64,000 nt of DNA from Gilliamella sp. wkB112 (lineage in GTDB: Bacteria; Pseudomonadota; Gammaproteobacteria; Enterobacterales; Orbaceae), in contig NZ_LZGL01000013.1 of assembly GCF_001690685.1 (NCBI RefSeq), positions 186,001-250,000 of the forward strand. The letters are read 5' to 3'. Both the position numbers and the translations under genes were made by a program. The notes under the pieces are model-generated. The model searched no databases, had not been told where the DNA came from, and saw only the letters and a list, made by a program, of their open reading frames with translations. Positions 48,542 through 57,076 of this stretch are shown here, in pieces; positions within the stretch are counted from its first letter, which is position 1, and each line of letters opens with the position of its first letter.

Positions 48542-48563
48542 AAAGTGGCAATTACGCCACTTT
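48542..48563. terminator. Bidirectional terminator between fibre assembly and acyltransferase genes
   Basis: AAAGTGGC-AATTAC-GCCACTTT stem loop; T-rich sequence follows in both directions (AAAA before, TTTATCTTTATTTTTT after). The stop codon of the acyltransferase is inside the hairpin. Confidence 0.8.
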
Positions 48564-49185
48564 ATCTTTATTTTTTAACATTTCAATTTGTTCAACTGCT
48601 TTTTCAATATTACTAAAATCAATCTCATTTTTATGATGGAAATGGTATTCCGAATCCCACCATTTTAACTTCAACAACTTATTTATGATATTCTCATTAA
48701 ATCTATAGCGTATAATTTTTGCTGGAATACCTGCAACTATAGCATACGGAGGGATATCTCTAGTTACAACAGATGAAGCACCAATGATTGCTCCATCTCC
48801 GATACTTACTCCAGTGATAATAACTACATTAGCTCCTATCCAGACATCATTACCGATAGTCGTGATTTTTAAAGGTTTAAAATTATCAGTATCATTATAT
48901 TGAAAAGGATGTGTTGAAAGCCAGTCGGTGGGATGTCTATCCGCGCCGATAGTGACATTTGTAGCAATTGAACAATATTTACCAATTTTTGTATTCTTAA
49001 CTAATCCACTAATAATGTATGAATGGTCATCAACTGTGCAATCATATATCAATATTCACGTCAGCACAAACCTTTGCTAAACTTGATATCGATTGCGATT
49101 TTCGTACACTATAATCTAAATTATTACGCAGTTTTAAGCCTGTTTTTTTGTAAATCCAATGTCTAAATCCCATGCCGAAATCCAT
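48552..49185 (-). pseudogene. CatB/Vat-like O-acetyltransferase, frameshifted N-terminus
   Basis: The open frame from TTG 49052 encodes 166 residues of hexapeptide-repeat acyltransferase (IGKYCSIATNVTIGADRHPT, IGNDVWIGANVVIITGVSIG, VVTRDIPPYAIVAGIPAKII). The missing front is in another frame at 49042-49185: MDFGMGFRHWIYKKTGLKLR, then SVRKSQSISSLAKVCADVNI, running into YDCTVDDHSYI after a one-base shift near 49042-49055. Together they would make ~211 residues, normal for xenobiotic/polysaccharide acetyltransferases. So it is probably a damaged gene, or one under phase change, unless the short form from TTG works. It is convergent to the tail fibre assembly gene. Confidence 0.72.
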
Positions 49186-49230
49186 TAATCCATTTTACGT
49201 TATTTTAACATACCATATAAATTCTACACA

Positions 49231-49278
49231 CTATCAATTTTCAACTTCACATACTCCACCGCGTATTGATACGATTCA
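49231..49278. repeat. Left copy of imperfect ~48-bp repeat with minus-strand coding relic
   Basis: This segment matches 50369-50416 at about 40 of 48 positions. On the minus strand both encode the tail of the same peptide, ESYQYAVEYVKLKIDSV here and ESYHAAVEYVKLKIDS there; here the relic spans about 49224-49310 with stops both sides. The source gene is unknown to me. Confidence 0.7.
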
Positions 49279-49298
49279 AAAATACCGACTTTGTTTAA

Positions 49299-49730
49299 TC
49301 CGCCATTTTTATAAAAACACCATCATTCGCTACTGATATCAAGCGACGTAAAAATCAGGGACGAATCATCTTTACAATCGTAACAACAGAAACTGGCGCA
49401 GAATCAACTGTAACTAGCATCGGCGATATTCCCAATGGGTTTACTTTATTAAAGCCTAATTCTAATTTTGATTCGTGGAACGGTAAAAAATGGGTGCTTA
49501 ATAAAGAAAAACAACATCAGCATGATGTAGCTACAGCACAATCACAACAATCACAATTACTCAATGAAGCAAATGGCGCAATTAGCAACTTGCAGGATGC
49601 TGTTGATGCTGAGATAGCTGCAGAACAACAAATAGAAATGTTGAAAAAATGGAAAAAATATCGTTTTGAATTAAATCAGATAGATGTTAATACTGCGCCA
49701 AATATTGACTGGCCAGCAAAACCGGAGTAA
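49299..49730 (+). pseudogene. Second tail fibre assembly gene, N-terminally truncated
   Basis: An open frame of 143 codons with no start at the front: it reads SAIFIKTPSFATDIKRRKNQ, then TVTSIGDIPNGFTLLKPNSN and DSWNGKKWVLNKEKQHQ, then a coiled coil and KKWKKYRFELNQIDVNTAPN. Its end is homologous to that of the intact gene at 48100-48540. The start region is cut exactly where the 48-bp repeat lies. A GTG at 49494 could start a 78-residue product, but the upstream frame shows it is a relic. Confidence 0.75.
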
Positions 49731-49733
49731 CAA

Positions 49734-50306
49734 TCAATTGTTCTGGATAATTGTATTTGTTTTTTGTGTATAAACAGTGCAATTATCTGGAACGTCTTTA
49801 TTTACAAAAGACATTGCTCCGATTTTTACATTGTTTCCTATGGTTATTTCTCCGCCTATTATCAGTGAATTAGCACCAATACAAACATTATCTCCGATAA
49901 TTATATGCATTGGTTCATGACTACAACCTATTGTAACATTCTGATGAATAATTAAATTTTCGCCAATTGTTACATTTTCATTAATAGTAATACAATATGG
50001 ATGACCAAGTTTTAAATTTTTCCCAATTTTAGAGCCTAGCATAATTTCAATGCCAAACTTGATTACTAATTTTTTTTGAATTCGTTTAGCCACTCGTTTC
50101 TGATTAGAATTGCCGTGCAAATACATTTGATTGGCTAATCGCCACCAGAAAAGATAAATTTTTCTTGGATCTCTGGTTTTTATATATGATTTTAATATTC
50201 TATAAAATGTTATTTTTTTGCCATTAGTTATTTCAGCTTTCCAACACTCTTTAAGAAATGTCAAATCATGCGTTAATAAAAACTTAATTATATGTATGTA
50301 TTTCAT
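49734..50306 (-). CDS. Serine O-acetyltransferase-like hexapeptide acyltransferase
   Basis: A 190-residue protein: a helical N-terminal part (~1-70) and a left-handed beta helix with IGKNLKLGHPYCITINENVT, IGENLIIHQNVTIGCSHEPM and IGDNVCIGANSLIIGGEITI. This pattern belongs to CysE-related and capsule/LPS acetyltransferases. It ends four bases from the truncated fibre assembly gene, convergent to it. It could O-acetylate surface polysaccharide. Not part of cysteine synthesis by context. Confidence 0.82.
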   Translation of the reverse strand: MKYIHIIKFLLTHDLTFLKECWKAEITNGKKITFYRILKSYIKTRDPRKIYLFWWRLANQMYLHGNSNQKRVAKRIQKKLVIKFGIEIMLGSKIGKNLKLGHPYCITINENVTIGENLIIHQNVTIGCSHEPMHIIIGDNVCIGANSLIIGGEITIGNNVKIGAMSFVNKDVPDNCTVYTQKTNTIIQNN

Positions 50307-50368
50307 AAAACCAATCCAATTAATTCATAATATTAGTTTAACATATCTTATAAATTAATAATAAAAAC

Positions 50369-50416
50369 TATCAATCTTCAACTTCACATACTCAACAGCA
50401 GCATGATACGATTCAA
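50369..50416. repeat. Right copy of imperfect ~48-bp repeat with coding relic
   Basis: Partner of 49231-49278. The minus-strand relic (about 50354-50427) reads YNTLESYHAAVEYVKLKIDS and is bounded by stops. The rest of 50307-50625 shows no gene; the ribosome site AAGGATG before 50626 belongs to the next gene. Confidence 0.7.
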
Positions 50417-50625
50417 GAGTATTGTATTAATACTTTCAGTGTTTATCTCGTTTTTTAAAACACTTTTTATGCTCATAAAGCAATAAAACCTTAAAAATTT
50501 TCTAATTAACTATTTTCAGATAAAGCCTAATTTTGTTGATTAATCAAATTAGGTTATTATTGAGTAAAATTATTTATAAAAAGTAATAACAGTTTTTAAG
50601 CAACAATAAGATATAAGGATGTATT

Positions 50626-51810
50626 ATGAATACTCACCATTTGGCTACTGCGATGGCGACAGCTATTAATCAAGTTAATCACGATGCTATAGAAAACAAA
50701 CGGATTGTTGGTTCGGTTGTTATGGTGGCTAAAAATGGAGAAATAGTTTATCAACAAGCGAGCGGTTATGCTAATCGTGAACAGCAAATACCCATGCATA
50801 CCGACTCGCTATTTTTATTATCATCGGTTACTAAACCAATAGTGACAGCAGCGGCATTATGTTTAGTCGAACAAGGGGTACTTGATTTACAATCACCTGT
50901 TACCGCTTATCTTCCTAGCTTTACTCCCAAGCTTGCTAGCGGTGAACAACCAGTTATCACTTTACATCATTTACTGACTCATAGTGCTGGATTAAAATAT
51001 CGGTTTGACGAACCTAATGGTAAAGGTAATTATAATTCTTTGCAGATTTCAGATGGTTTTGATCAAATTGCCATCAGCGTGGACGAGAATCTAAAGCGCT
51101 TATCTCAAGCTACACTTATTTACCAACCGGGTACTAATTGGTGCTATTCATTAGCCCTCGATGTATTAGGTGCAGTATTAGCAGCTGCAACAAAAAAATC
51201 ATTAGCAACGGTAATTAAAACACTAATCACTGAACCATTAAACATGCCGCAAACTGGTTTTGCTGTATCTGAAAGTAGCCAGTTAGTAACCCATTATTAT
51301 GATGCCACACCGCAACCGTTACCAATGCCAAGCCCATATTTTATGCATTTAGACGAGTCATGGAATAACGGCATTTTATCTTATGATCCTAAACGTATAT
51401 TCAATAAACATGCTTACCAATCAGGTGGTGCCGGAATGGTTGGCAATGCGCCTGAATTTATGCAATTTTTATTAGCATTAACAGCAAAAAATAATCCAAT
51501 AAGCCAACAAAAATTAATGGATAAAATGACTAAATGCTATGTTAGTAGTGACTATGCTATTCAAGGCCCAGGTTGGGGATTTGGTTATGGTGGAGCAGTA
51601 CTTGATAATCCAAGTTTAGCTAAAACTCCACAAGGTAAAGGCACGATAGAGTGGGGTGGAGTATATGGTCATGATTGGTTTTACGATCCACAACAAGATT
51701 TAGCGGTTGTCATTTTTACTAATACTGCGATAGAAGGTATGGCTGGGCTTTACACAAGTCAAATCAAAGATGCCGTTTACCATTCACTAGCTTTAATTTG
51801 CAGGTGTTAA
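50626..51810 (+). CDS. Serine hydrolase, class C beta-lactamase/EstB-like (esterase family VIII)
   Basis: A 394-residue penicillin-binding-like serine hydrolase. The nucleophile motif is SVTK (Ser-x-x-Lys, about residues 67-70), followed by the Tyr motif YSLALDVLG (about 173) and the third motif area GVYGHDWFYDP (a His-Asp in place of KTG). No signal peptide, so a cytoplasmic esterase is more likely than a secreted beta-lactamase. A fragment homologous to its 3' end occurs at 52691-52744. Confidence 0.87.
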   Translation: MNTHHLATAMATAINQVNHDAIENKRIVGSVVMVAKNGEIVYQQASGYANREQQIPMHTDSLFLLSSVTKPIVTAAALCLVEQGVLDLQSPVTAYLPSFTPKLASGEQPVITLHHLLTHSAGLKYRFDEPNGKGNYNSLQISDGFDQIAISVDENLKRLSQATLIYQPGTNWCYSLALDVLGAVLAAATKKSLATVIKTLITEPLNMPQTGFAVSESSQLVTHYYDATPQPLPMPSPYFMHLDESWNNGILSYDPKRIFNKHAYQSGGAGMVGNAPEFMQFLLALTAKNNPISQQKLMDKMTKCYVSSDYAIQGPGWGFGYGGAVLDNPSLAKTPQGKGTIEWGGVYGHDWFYDPQQDLAVVIFTNTAIEGMAGLYTSQIKDAVYHSLALICRC

Positions 51811-51941
51811 TCTTTGTAGTAAAAAACTGATAATGCTGCTGAAATAACTAAATTATAATAAAAGATTTATAAGAATACACATATCTTTATATATTTAATA
51901 TATAATATTGATTAATTTCTTCGATATAATTATTTAATGAT

Positions 51942-52367
51942 ATGAACAGTTATAAAGTTTTCCAACATCCAGATGGTAGAATAGAAGCAGTTAAACTAGG
52001 TTGGTCTTGGCCGGCTTTCTTTTTTGGGATCATATGGGCAATTATAAAAAGATTGTGGGGTCTTGTTGGTATACTTTGCGGAATCGCGGTGCTTCTATTT
52101 TTTATTTCTATGACATTTGATCCTATTTCAAACACGGGCTATTACTCAGAAAGCCAAATCCAAGCAGCAGTAGCTTCAGAATTATTATTTAATTTAATCA
52201 CTTTAGTTATTTCTATTATTTTGGGTCAAAAAGGGAATAAGATAAGAGAAACAAATCTAACTCAAAGAGGTTATCAACTTATTCATACTGTTGAGGCAGA
52301 AAATCCTGATAAGGCGATTGCTGAAGCTAAAACTTCTCATAAAAGTGATATAAGTATCAATATATAG
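51942..52367 (+). CDS. DUF2628 membrane protein
   Basis: A 141-residue protein with the DUF2628 signature: EAVKLGWSWPAFFFGIIWAI, then a second membrane segment (~42-57) and a third (~80-95), with a soluble C-terminal end. Function unknown; such proteins are common, small inner-membrane proteins. The start is ATG 51942; no clear Shine-Dalgarno. The 320 bases after it hold no supported gene. Confidence 0.78.
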   Translation: MNSYKVFQHPDGRIEAVKLGWSWPAFFFGIIWAIIKRLWGLVGILCGIAVLLFFISMTFDPISNTGYYSESQIQAAVASELLFNLITLVISIILGQKGNKIRETNLTQRGYQLIHTVEAENPDKAIAEAKTSHKSDISINI

Positions 52368-52690
52368 TTATAACATTCTGAATTGATTTAAATAAATCAT
52401 ATTCGCTAGTTAATTTAAACAATACGTTAAATGCAACTTATCAGTAACCCTGATAAGTTTTTGCTCAGTATATACAGCAATCACAAAATACTGATAAGGC
52501 TCATTCTTATTTACTTTGCCTTGAATGCAAATATTATTGCGAATTTTAACTACAATAATGGTGACAATAAAAAAGATAAGTTATTTATAAAGATTTATTT
52601 TACGCGTGCTCAGCTGGCGAAATGTTAAATGATGATATTATACATTCTGTTTGCCCATAGCATTTTATTGGCAAAACATGCCTTTACCTA

Positions 52691-52744
52691 ACTCAAATCA
52701 TAGATGCCTTATACAGTTCACTGTCTTTAATTTGCAGGTGCTGA
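52691..52744 (+). pseudogene. Relic of a serine hydrolase 3' end
   Basis: Codons read TQIIDALYSSLSLICRC then a stop, matching the end of the 50626-51810 product (SQIKDAVYHSLALICRC). The DNA is about 80% alike. It is the remnant of a paralogue or of a duplication. Confidence 0.75.
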
Positions 52745-52770
52745 TTATCGTAAAATTAGTTAATAAATTG

Positions 52771-52812
52771 ATTTTAATTTTAATTTTAATTTTAATTTTA
52801 ATTTTAATTTTA
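52771..52812 (+). repeat. Hexanucleotide repeat (ATTTTA)7
   Basis: Seven perfect copies of ATTTTA, between the relic and the exporter gene, downstream of the exporter's stop codon on the minus strand. Confidence 0.95.
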
Positions 52813-52882
52813 TAATTTAATTGATGGTATTCGTTGTAAAGCTGAAATTGACACTTAAACTAAAATTTAATTATTATCAGAC

Positions 52883-53824
52883 TTATTTGCTTGAACTATT
52901 ATTTTGTTTATTAATTACTTTGGTTTTTTGAACAAATTTTATAGAGTTACGTGTGGATAACCAACATAATATTGCACCTATACAAACCATTCCCGTTCCT
53001 TGCCAAAATAACAATGACAAAGAAGTATGTAATAGAAAAGCTGATAATGCTGCTGAAATAATCGGAATAAAATATGACGCCCCTGCAAGAATAGTCACAT
53101 TACCATGTAAAACACCATAATTCCATGAAGCATAACCAAAGCCAATTGAAATGGCTGCTAACAAAAGAAAGATAATAGCTGAATAACTGAATATTATGGT
53201 ATTTTCATCAGATAAACAATATTTAATCCAGAGAACCAACGCGGTTAAAAAGAAAAATAGTGTTACTCCATTTTTCCCTTTAGCACATTTAATTGTGACT
53301 ATGCAGTAAGCTGACCAGATAAAGGCTCCTATCAAAGCAAGGCTGTAACTTAACGGATTATCTTTAACATTTTCAATCATTAACCATATATTTATCTCTT
53401 GCTCTCCACTTAATACCCAACTAATACCAATTAGTGGGAGAATACCACCAGGAATAATGAGTAGATTGGTTTTCTGATTATTGAATAATATGGTCGAGAT
53501 AATGGTTAAAGTTGGCCATAAATAATTAAGCATACTAACTTCAATTGCCTGCTGTCCATTATGTGAAAAACTAATAGAGAGTGAAAAACATAGTTCATAT
53601 GATACAAACAGTAAACTTCCCCATATTAAATATCTTCGAGAAAAATCTCTTAGTTTTGGTGCACCTATAATAAAAAAAAGTAATATTGTTGCAATACTGT
53701 AAATTAATGCTGTTCCTGCAATAGCACCGAAGTTTTCACTAACTATTTTGATTGTACCTACTAGTGAACTCCACAATAGAATAGCTATTAGGCCAATTAA
53801 AGTTGCTTTATTTTTATTTGCCAT
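52883..53824 (-). CDS. DMT-family amino acid exporter (YddG-like)
   Basis: A 313-residue membrane protein with ten predicted helices, two EamA domains. It resembles YddG, an exporter of aromatic amino acids: start NKATLIGLIAILLWSSLVGT, then YELCFSLSISFSHNGQQAIE and SMLNYLWPTLTII. The frame begins at TTG 53836; ATG 53824 gives the typical start and is chosen. It lies downstream of serine genes on the same strand, separated by 258 bases with no clear gene. Confidence 0.85.
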   Translation of the reverse strand: MANKNKATLIGLIAILLWSSLVGTIKIVSENFGAIAGTALIYSIATILLFFIIGAPKLRDFSRRYLIWGSLLFVSYELCFSLSISFSHNGQQAIEVSMLNYLWPTLTIISTILFNNQKTNLLIIPGGILPLIGISWVLSGEQEINIWLMIENVKDNPLSYSLALIGAFIWSAYCIVTIKCAKGKNGVTLFFFLTALVLWIKYCLSDENTIIFSYSAIIFLLLAAISIGFGYASWNYGVLHGNVTILAGASYFIPIISAALSAFLLHTSLSLLFWQGTGMVCIGAILCWLSTRNSIKFVQKTKVINKQNNSSSK

Positions 53825-54094
53825 TAAGGAACCCAATTACTTTCTTTGCTTTAAATAAGGGAAAATAATAAGTGACGATTGTTGATAATAACTTAATTAT
53901 ATCAGTAATTTTAAGTTATTAGATAATTCACTCTAAACATTGTTAAACCATATAAAGTTTACTAAATATTAAGAATAAAAATAATGGTCAGAATTTATTA
54001 AATTAATAAATAGTCTCACCATTAAATGTTAATTATTACTCTAACAATAAGAAGATCTAATTTAATGATAGAGTTATTACTTTTTGTGTTAGTT

Positions 54095-55666
54095 TTATAA
54101 TTTTTCTCGTTTAATCAATAGTTTTTCTGTAAGGTGTTGCCCTGTTTTTGTTGTACATAATCCTCCCTGACATGTGCAACGAAAAGCAGCAGGTAGTTTT
54201 TGACCAATATCGTACATTGAATGAATAGTTTCATCTAATGGAATAATTGGATTAAATCCCCACATTACCATATTTGCTGCTAGAACAGCATTAGTTACTG
54301 AACTTACATTACGACTAATACACGGAATTTCCGTTAGTCCCCCTACAGGATCACAAATTAGTCCCAACATATTTTGTAACGCCATAGATGCAGCTTGGAA
54401 TGCTTGTTCAATATTACCTCCTAATAATTGAACAATCCCTCCGGCAGCCATTGCACTTGCTGATCCATTTTCTGCTTGGCATGCGGCTACTTCTGCCCCA
54501 AAAGAAGCATTATTTGAAATAAAAGATCCGATTAATCCACTTACCAGTAATCCTTTGATGATATCATCTTTTGGCAAACTTAATTTTTCACCAATAATTA
54601 TTATACTTGCTGGTATAACGCCACTTGAACCTGCAGTAGGTGCAGCAACGACAATATTATGAGCACAGCTGTTTTCCATAACTGCAATTGCTGCTAAAGC
54701 GGCGTCATTTAACACACCAGAAGGTATTGAATTGGTATTATTAATCATCCGCATCATTTCTTTAGCTTTATAAGGTAAAAAGCCATATAAAGGAGTTGTC
54801 GTTGGATCTGGCGGAATAGTTGATTGTTTCATGATATCATAGGTTTGTTCTGCCAATTGCCATATTACTTCTTTAGATGCTCTGCTAATCGAAACTTCAT
54901 AGTCTTGAGCGATTTCCCATGTTGCTTTTCCTGTATTTTTTGAATATTTTGAAGCGCCTTCAGCATTAAAGAAAAGAGCAGAAGGATTTTGTTGCATTTC
55001 AACAGGCATAATAACTGGGGCATACTTTATCCATAATATATTTAATTGTTTATCGAGAGTTAAAAGTAGGTTTTTGGTTTTTTCATCAAATCCAGATACT
55101 GAATATAATGTCATGTTATTTTTTTCTGATTTCTTTATTGAAACATTAAGTGATTCCAGCATTTCAGAAATTTGGACAGTATTTTTTGTTAAACAACAAA
55201 TAAAAATTTGTTCTTGAGAACCATCAATAAAAACAGGCCAACCATTTAATTCAACAATTTCAAACATTCCCCCACCAGTTGAAAAAGTTAAAACAGACAA
55301 CTCGATTTCATTGTTTTCATTATAGACATTAATTAAGGCTTCATTGGGGTGCCTAGAAGATAGTTTTTGTTTAGAAAACCATATTTCTTTACCTAACTTT
55401 CTAGCTATTTCTACCGCATCTTTGACTTGAATATTATTTGTTTTAAATCCAAGTAATCCCCCTGTAAAACCAAAATTTGAACCCTGACCAATATATGTTT
55501 CAGGGTAAGAACCATTTTCATCAAAAATGATATTTGCTTTATTAATTTCTCTTCCAAATAATAATCGAGTTTGCAAACCAATTCTTGCACACCCAGCAGA
55601 ATGGGAGCTAGAAGGACCGCACATAATCGGTCCTAATACATCATTAAAAATACTATGAACTATCAT
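54095..55666 (-). CDS. L-serine dehydratase, iron-sulfur type
   Basis: A 523-residue L-serine ammonia-lyase with a beta domain at the start (GPSSSHSAGCARIG) and an alpha domain with cluster ligands in FGAEVAACQAENGSA, LICDPVGGLTEIPCISRN and FRCTCQGGLCTT. It is longer than SdaA of E. coli (454) because of an inserted ACT-like stretch at about residues 150-240. It turns serine into pyruvate and ammonia. It lies 20 bases after the permease gene, so both form a serine-use operon. Confidence 0.9.
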   Translation of the reverse strand: MIVHSIFNDVLGPIMCGPSSSHSAGCARIGLQTRLLFGREINKANIIFDENGSYPETYIGQGSNFGFTGGLLGFKTNNIQVKDAVEIARKLGKEIWFSKQKLSSRHPNEALINVYNENNEIELSVLTFSTGGGMFEIVELNGWPVFIDGSQEQIFICCLTKNTVQISEMLESLNVSIKKSEKNNMTLYSVSGFDEKTKNLLLTLDKQLNILWIKYAPVIMPVEMQQNPSALFFNAEGASKYSKNTGKATWEIAQDYEVSISRASKEVIWQLAEQTYDIMKQSTIPPDPTTTPLYGFLPYKAKEMMRMINNTNSIPSGVLNDAALAAIAVMENSCAHNIVVAAPTAGSSGVIPASIIIIGEKLSLPKDDIIKGLLVSGLIGSFISNNASFGAEVAACQAENGSASAMAAGGIVQLLGGNIEQAFQAASMALQNMLGLICDPVGGLTEIPCISRNVSSVTNAVLAANMVMWGFNPIIPLDETIHSMYDIGQKLPAAFRCTCQGGLCTTKTGQHLTEKLLIKREKL

Positions 55667-55686
55667 ATAACCTCTTATTATTTATA

Positions 55687-56769
55687 TTAATGTTTTTTGG
55701 TTAAATAGATGCGGATAAATTTTACAACCATTAGAACAACAATAAGTGATCCAACATATCCACTCATGATATAGACGGCATTAATAATGACATCAAACGG
55801 CATAGCAATAGCACCAATTAACGCAACCAGAGAAACACCCCATACAATTAATTTATGTTTTTTGGTTCCTTCTTCAGAAAATTTAATTGCTATAACATGA
55901 AGTAATGGTGTTGAAATAGTGTAGATGGCAAAAAAGATTAATGCACCAAAGGCAATTCCTAGTGGAGCCCAAATTTCTTTTGCTAAGAATAAATTGATAA
56001 TTTGTTTATTAGCTACTTGATCAATATTTGATGTGATTGCAAAAGAACCGATAATATCAAGTAAAGCGTAAATAATTAAACCAATACTTTGACCAATAAC
56101 TAACGGTTTAAAGTTATATTTTGTTGCTAAATCTGCTGAAAAAGCGGCTAAAAATAACACCATTAAACCAACTAGTGATATACCTGATAAAAACCAATTA
56201 GGTGCAACTTTTAATAATTCAAATTCGTTTGTTGTAATGCGAGCAGTATTAGTATCTATATTATTACCATTGATTATTAAAGTGGCGATACTGACAATAA
56301 TAACGAAGGCGGTTAAAAATGGCATAATAATACCTAATGATTTAAGAATAGAATTTAAACCAATAGTAACTGTTCCGGCAGTAATAATTGCAGTAATAAT
56401 TGCGCCAATAATGAGTGGTAGCCCATATTGTTCAAATAAGATTGAACCTCCTGCTGCGATCTCTGCAATAAACATAGTGAAACAAAATAGAAGTGAAAAC
56501 CACTCAATTACTTTACCAATAAGCGGGCCACAAAAAAAGGCGAACACTTCTGTACCTTTACTGCAACCACCATATTTCCCAGCATAAATAAAACCAATAT
56601 TTACGAATATAATTACCAGACTAAAAATTAAACCAACTCCGATAGCATTAAAACCAAAGGGAACAAAAAACTGTATAGTTTCTTGTCCACTCATAAAACC
56701 ACCACCTATTAAGTAACCTAAACTTGATGCAATAAAAATATACACCTGACTTAAAAATGATTTATTCAT
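55687..56769 (-). CDS. YkvI-like amino acid permease
   Basis: A 360-residue membrane protein with ten or more predicted helices, of the LeuT-superfamily YkvI type: SSLGYLIGGGFMSGQETIQF at the start, with the unwound-helix-like GGG-SGQE motif. The serine dehydratase next door suggests that it imports serine (inference). GAGGAAAATAT precedes its ATG. Confidence 0.8.
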   Translation of the reverse strand: MNKSFLSQVYIFIASSLGYLIGGGFMSGQETIQFFVPFGFNAIGVGLIFSLVIIFVNIGFIYAGKYGGCSKGTEVFAFFCGPLIGKVIEWFSLLFCFTMFIAEIAAGGSILFEQYGLPLIIGAIITAIITAGTVTIGLNSILKSLGIIMPFLTAFVIIVSIATLIINGNNIDTNTARITTNEFELLKVAPNWFLSGISLVGLMVLFLAAFSADLATKYNFKPLVIGQSIGLIIYALLDIIGSFAITSNIDQVANKQIINLFLAKEIWAPLGIAFGALIFFAIYTISTPLLHVIAIKFSEEGTKKHKLIVWGVSLVALIGAIAMPFDVIINAVYIMSGYVGSLIVVLMVVKFIRIYLTKKH

Positions 56770-56965
56770 ATATTTTCCTCATGAGAGTTATAGTTTTTTA
56801 AATTGTCATCCGTCACAATAATAAAAAAAATAAAAATATTTTTCATGATTGTGAATATAAGCTAGCATAAACCTATTTTTTAGCCATTGTTTTTTTCATT
56901 TTTGTGATAAAATAATTCATATTTGTGAATTAGATCAAGTTTATATAGTTTTTGGAGGAGGAAAA

Positions 56966-57037
56966 ATGAAAAGATGCACCCGATTATTATTAAAAAATAA
57001 AAGGGTAAAATTGAATAAAAAGAATATGAAACTTTAA
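56966..57037 (+). CDS. Possible 23-residue basic peptide with a strong ribosome site
   Basis: ATG 56966 follows GGAGGAGGAAAA. The frame reads MKRCTRLLLKNKRVKLNKKN and three more residues to a TAA. It sits antisense in the gap between the regulator end and the permease start. No promoter was identified. It may be a small protein, an attenuator leader, or chance. Confidence 0.35.
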   Translation: MKRCTRLLLKNKRVKLNKKNMKL

Positions 57038-57076
57038 TTTTAAAGTGTAAAAAATGGGGTAGGAATCTAGTGAAAA

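Noticed and set aside
33285-50427. Calling the region a complete temperate prophage
   Set aside because: No integrase, terminase, portal, capsid or replication genes, and no clear att repeats at its ends.
52431-52628. A 65-codon plus-strand frame after the DUF2628 gene
   Set aside because: No Shine-Dalgarno, composition follows random AT-rich DNA, and it lies among gene relics.
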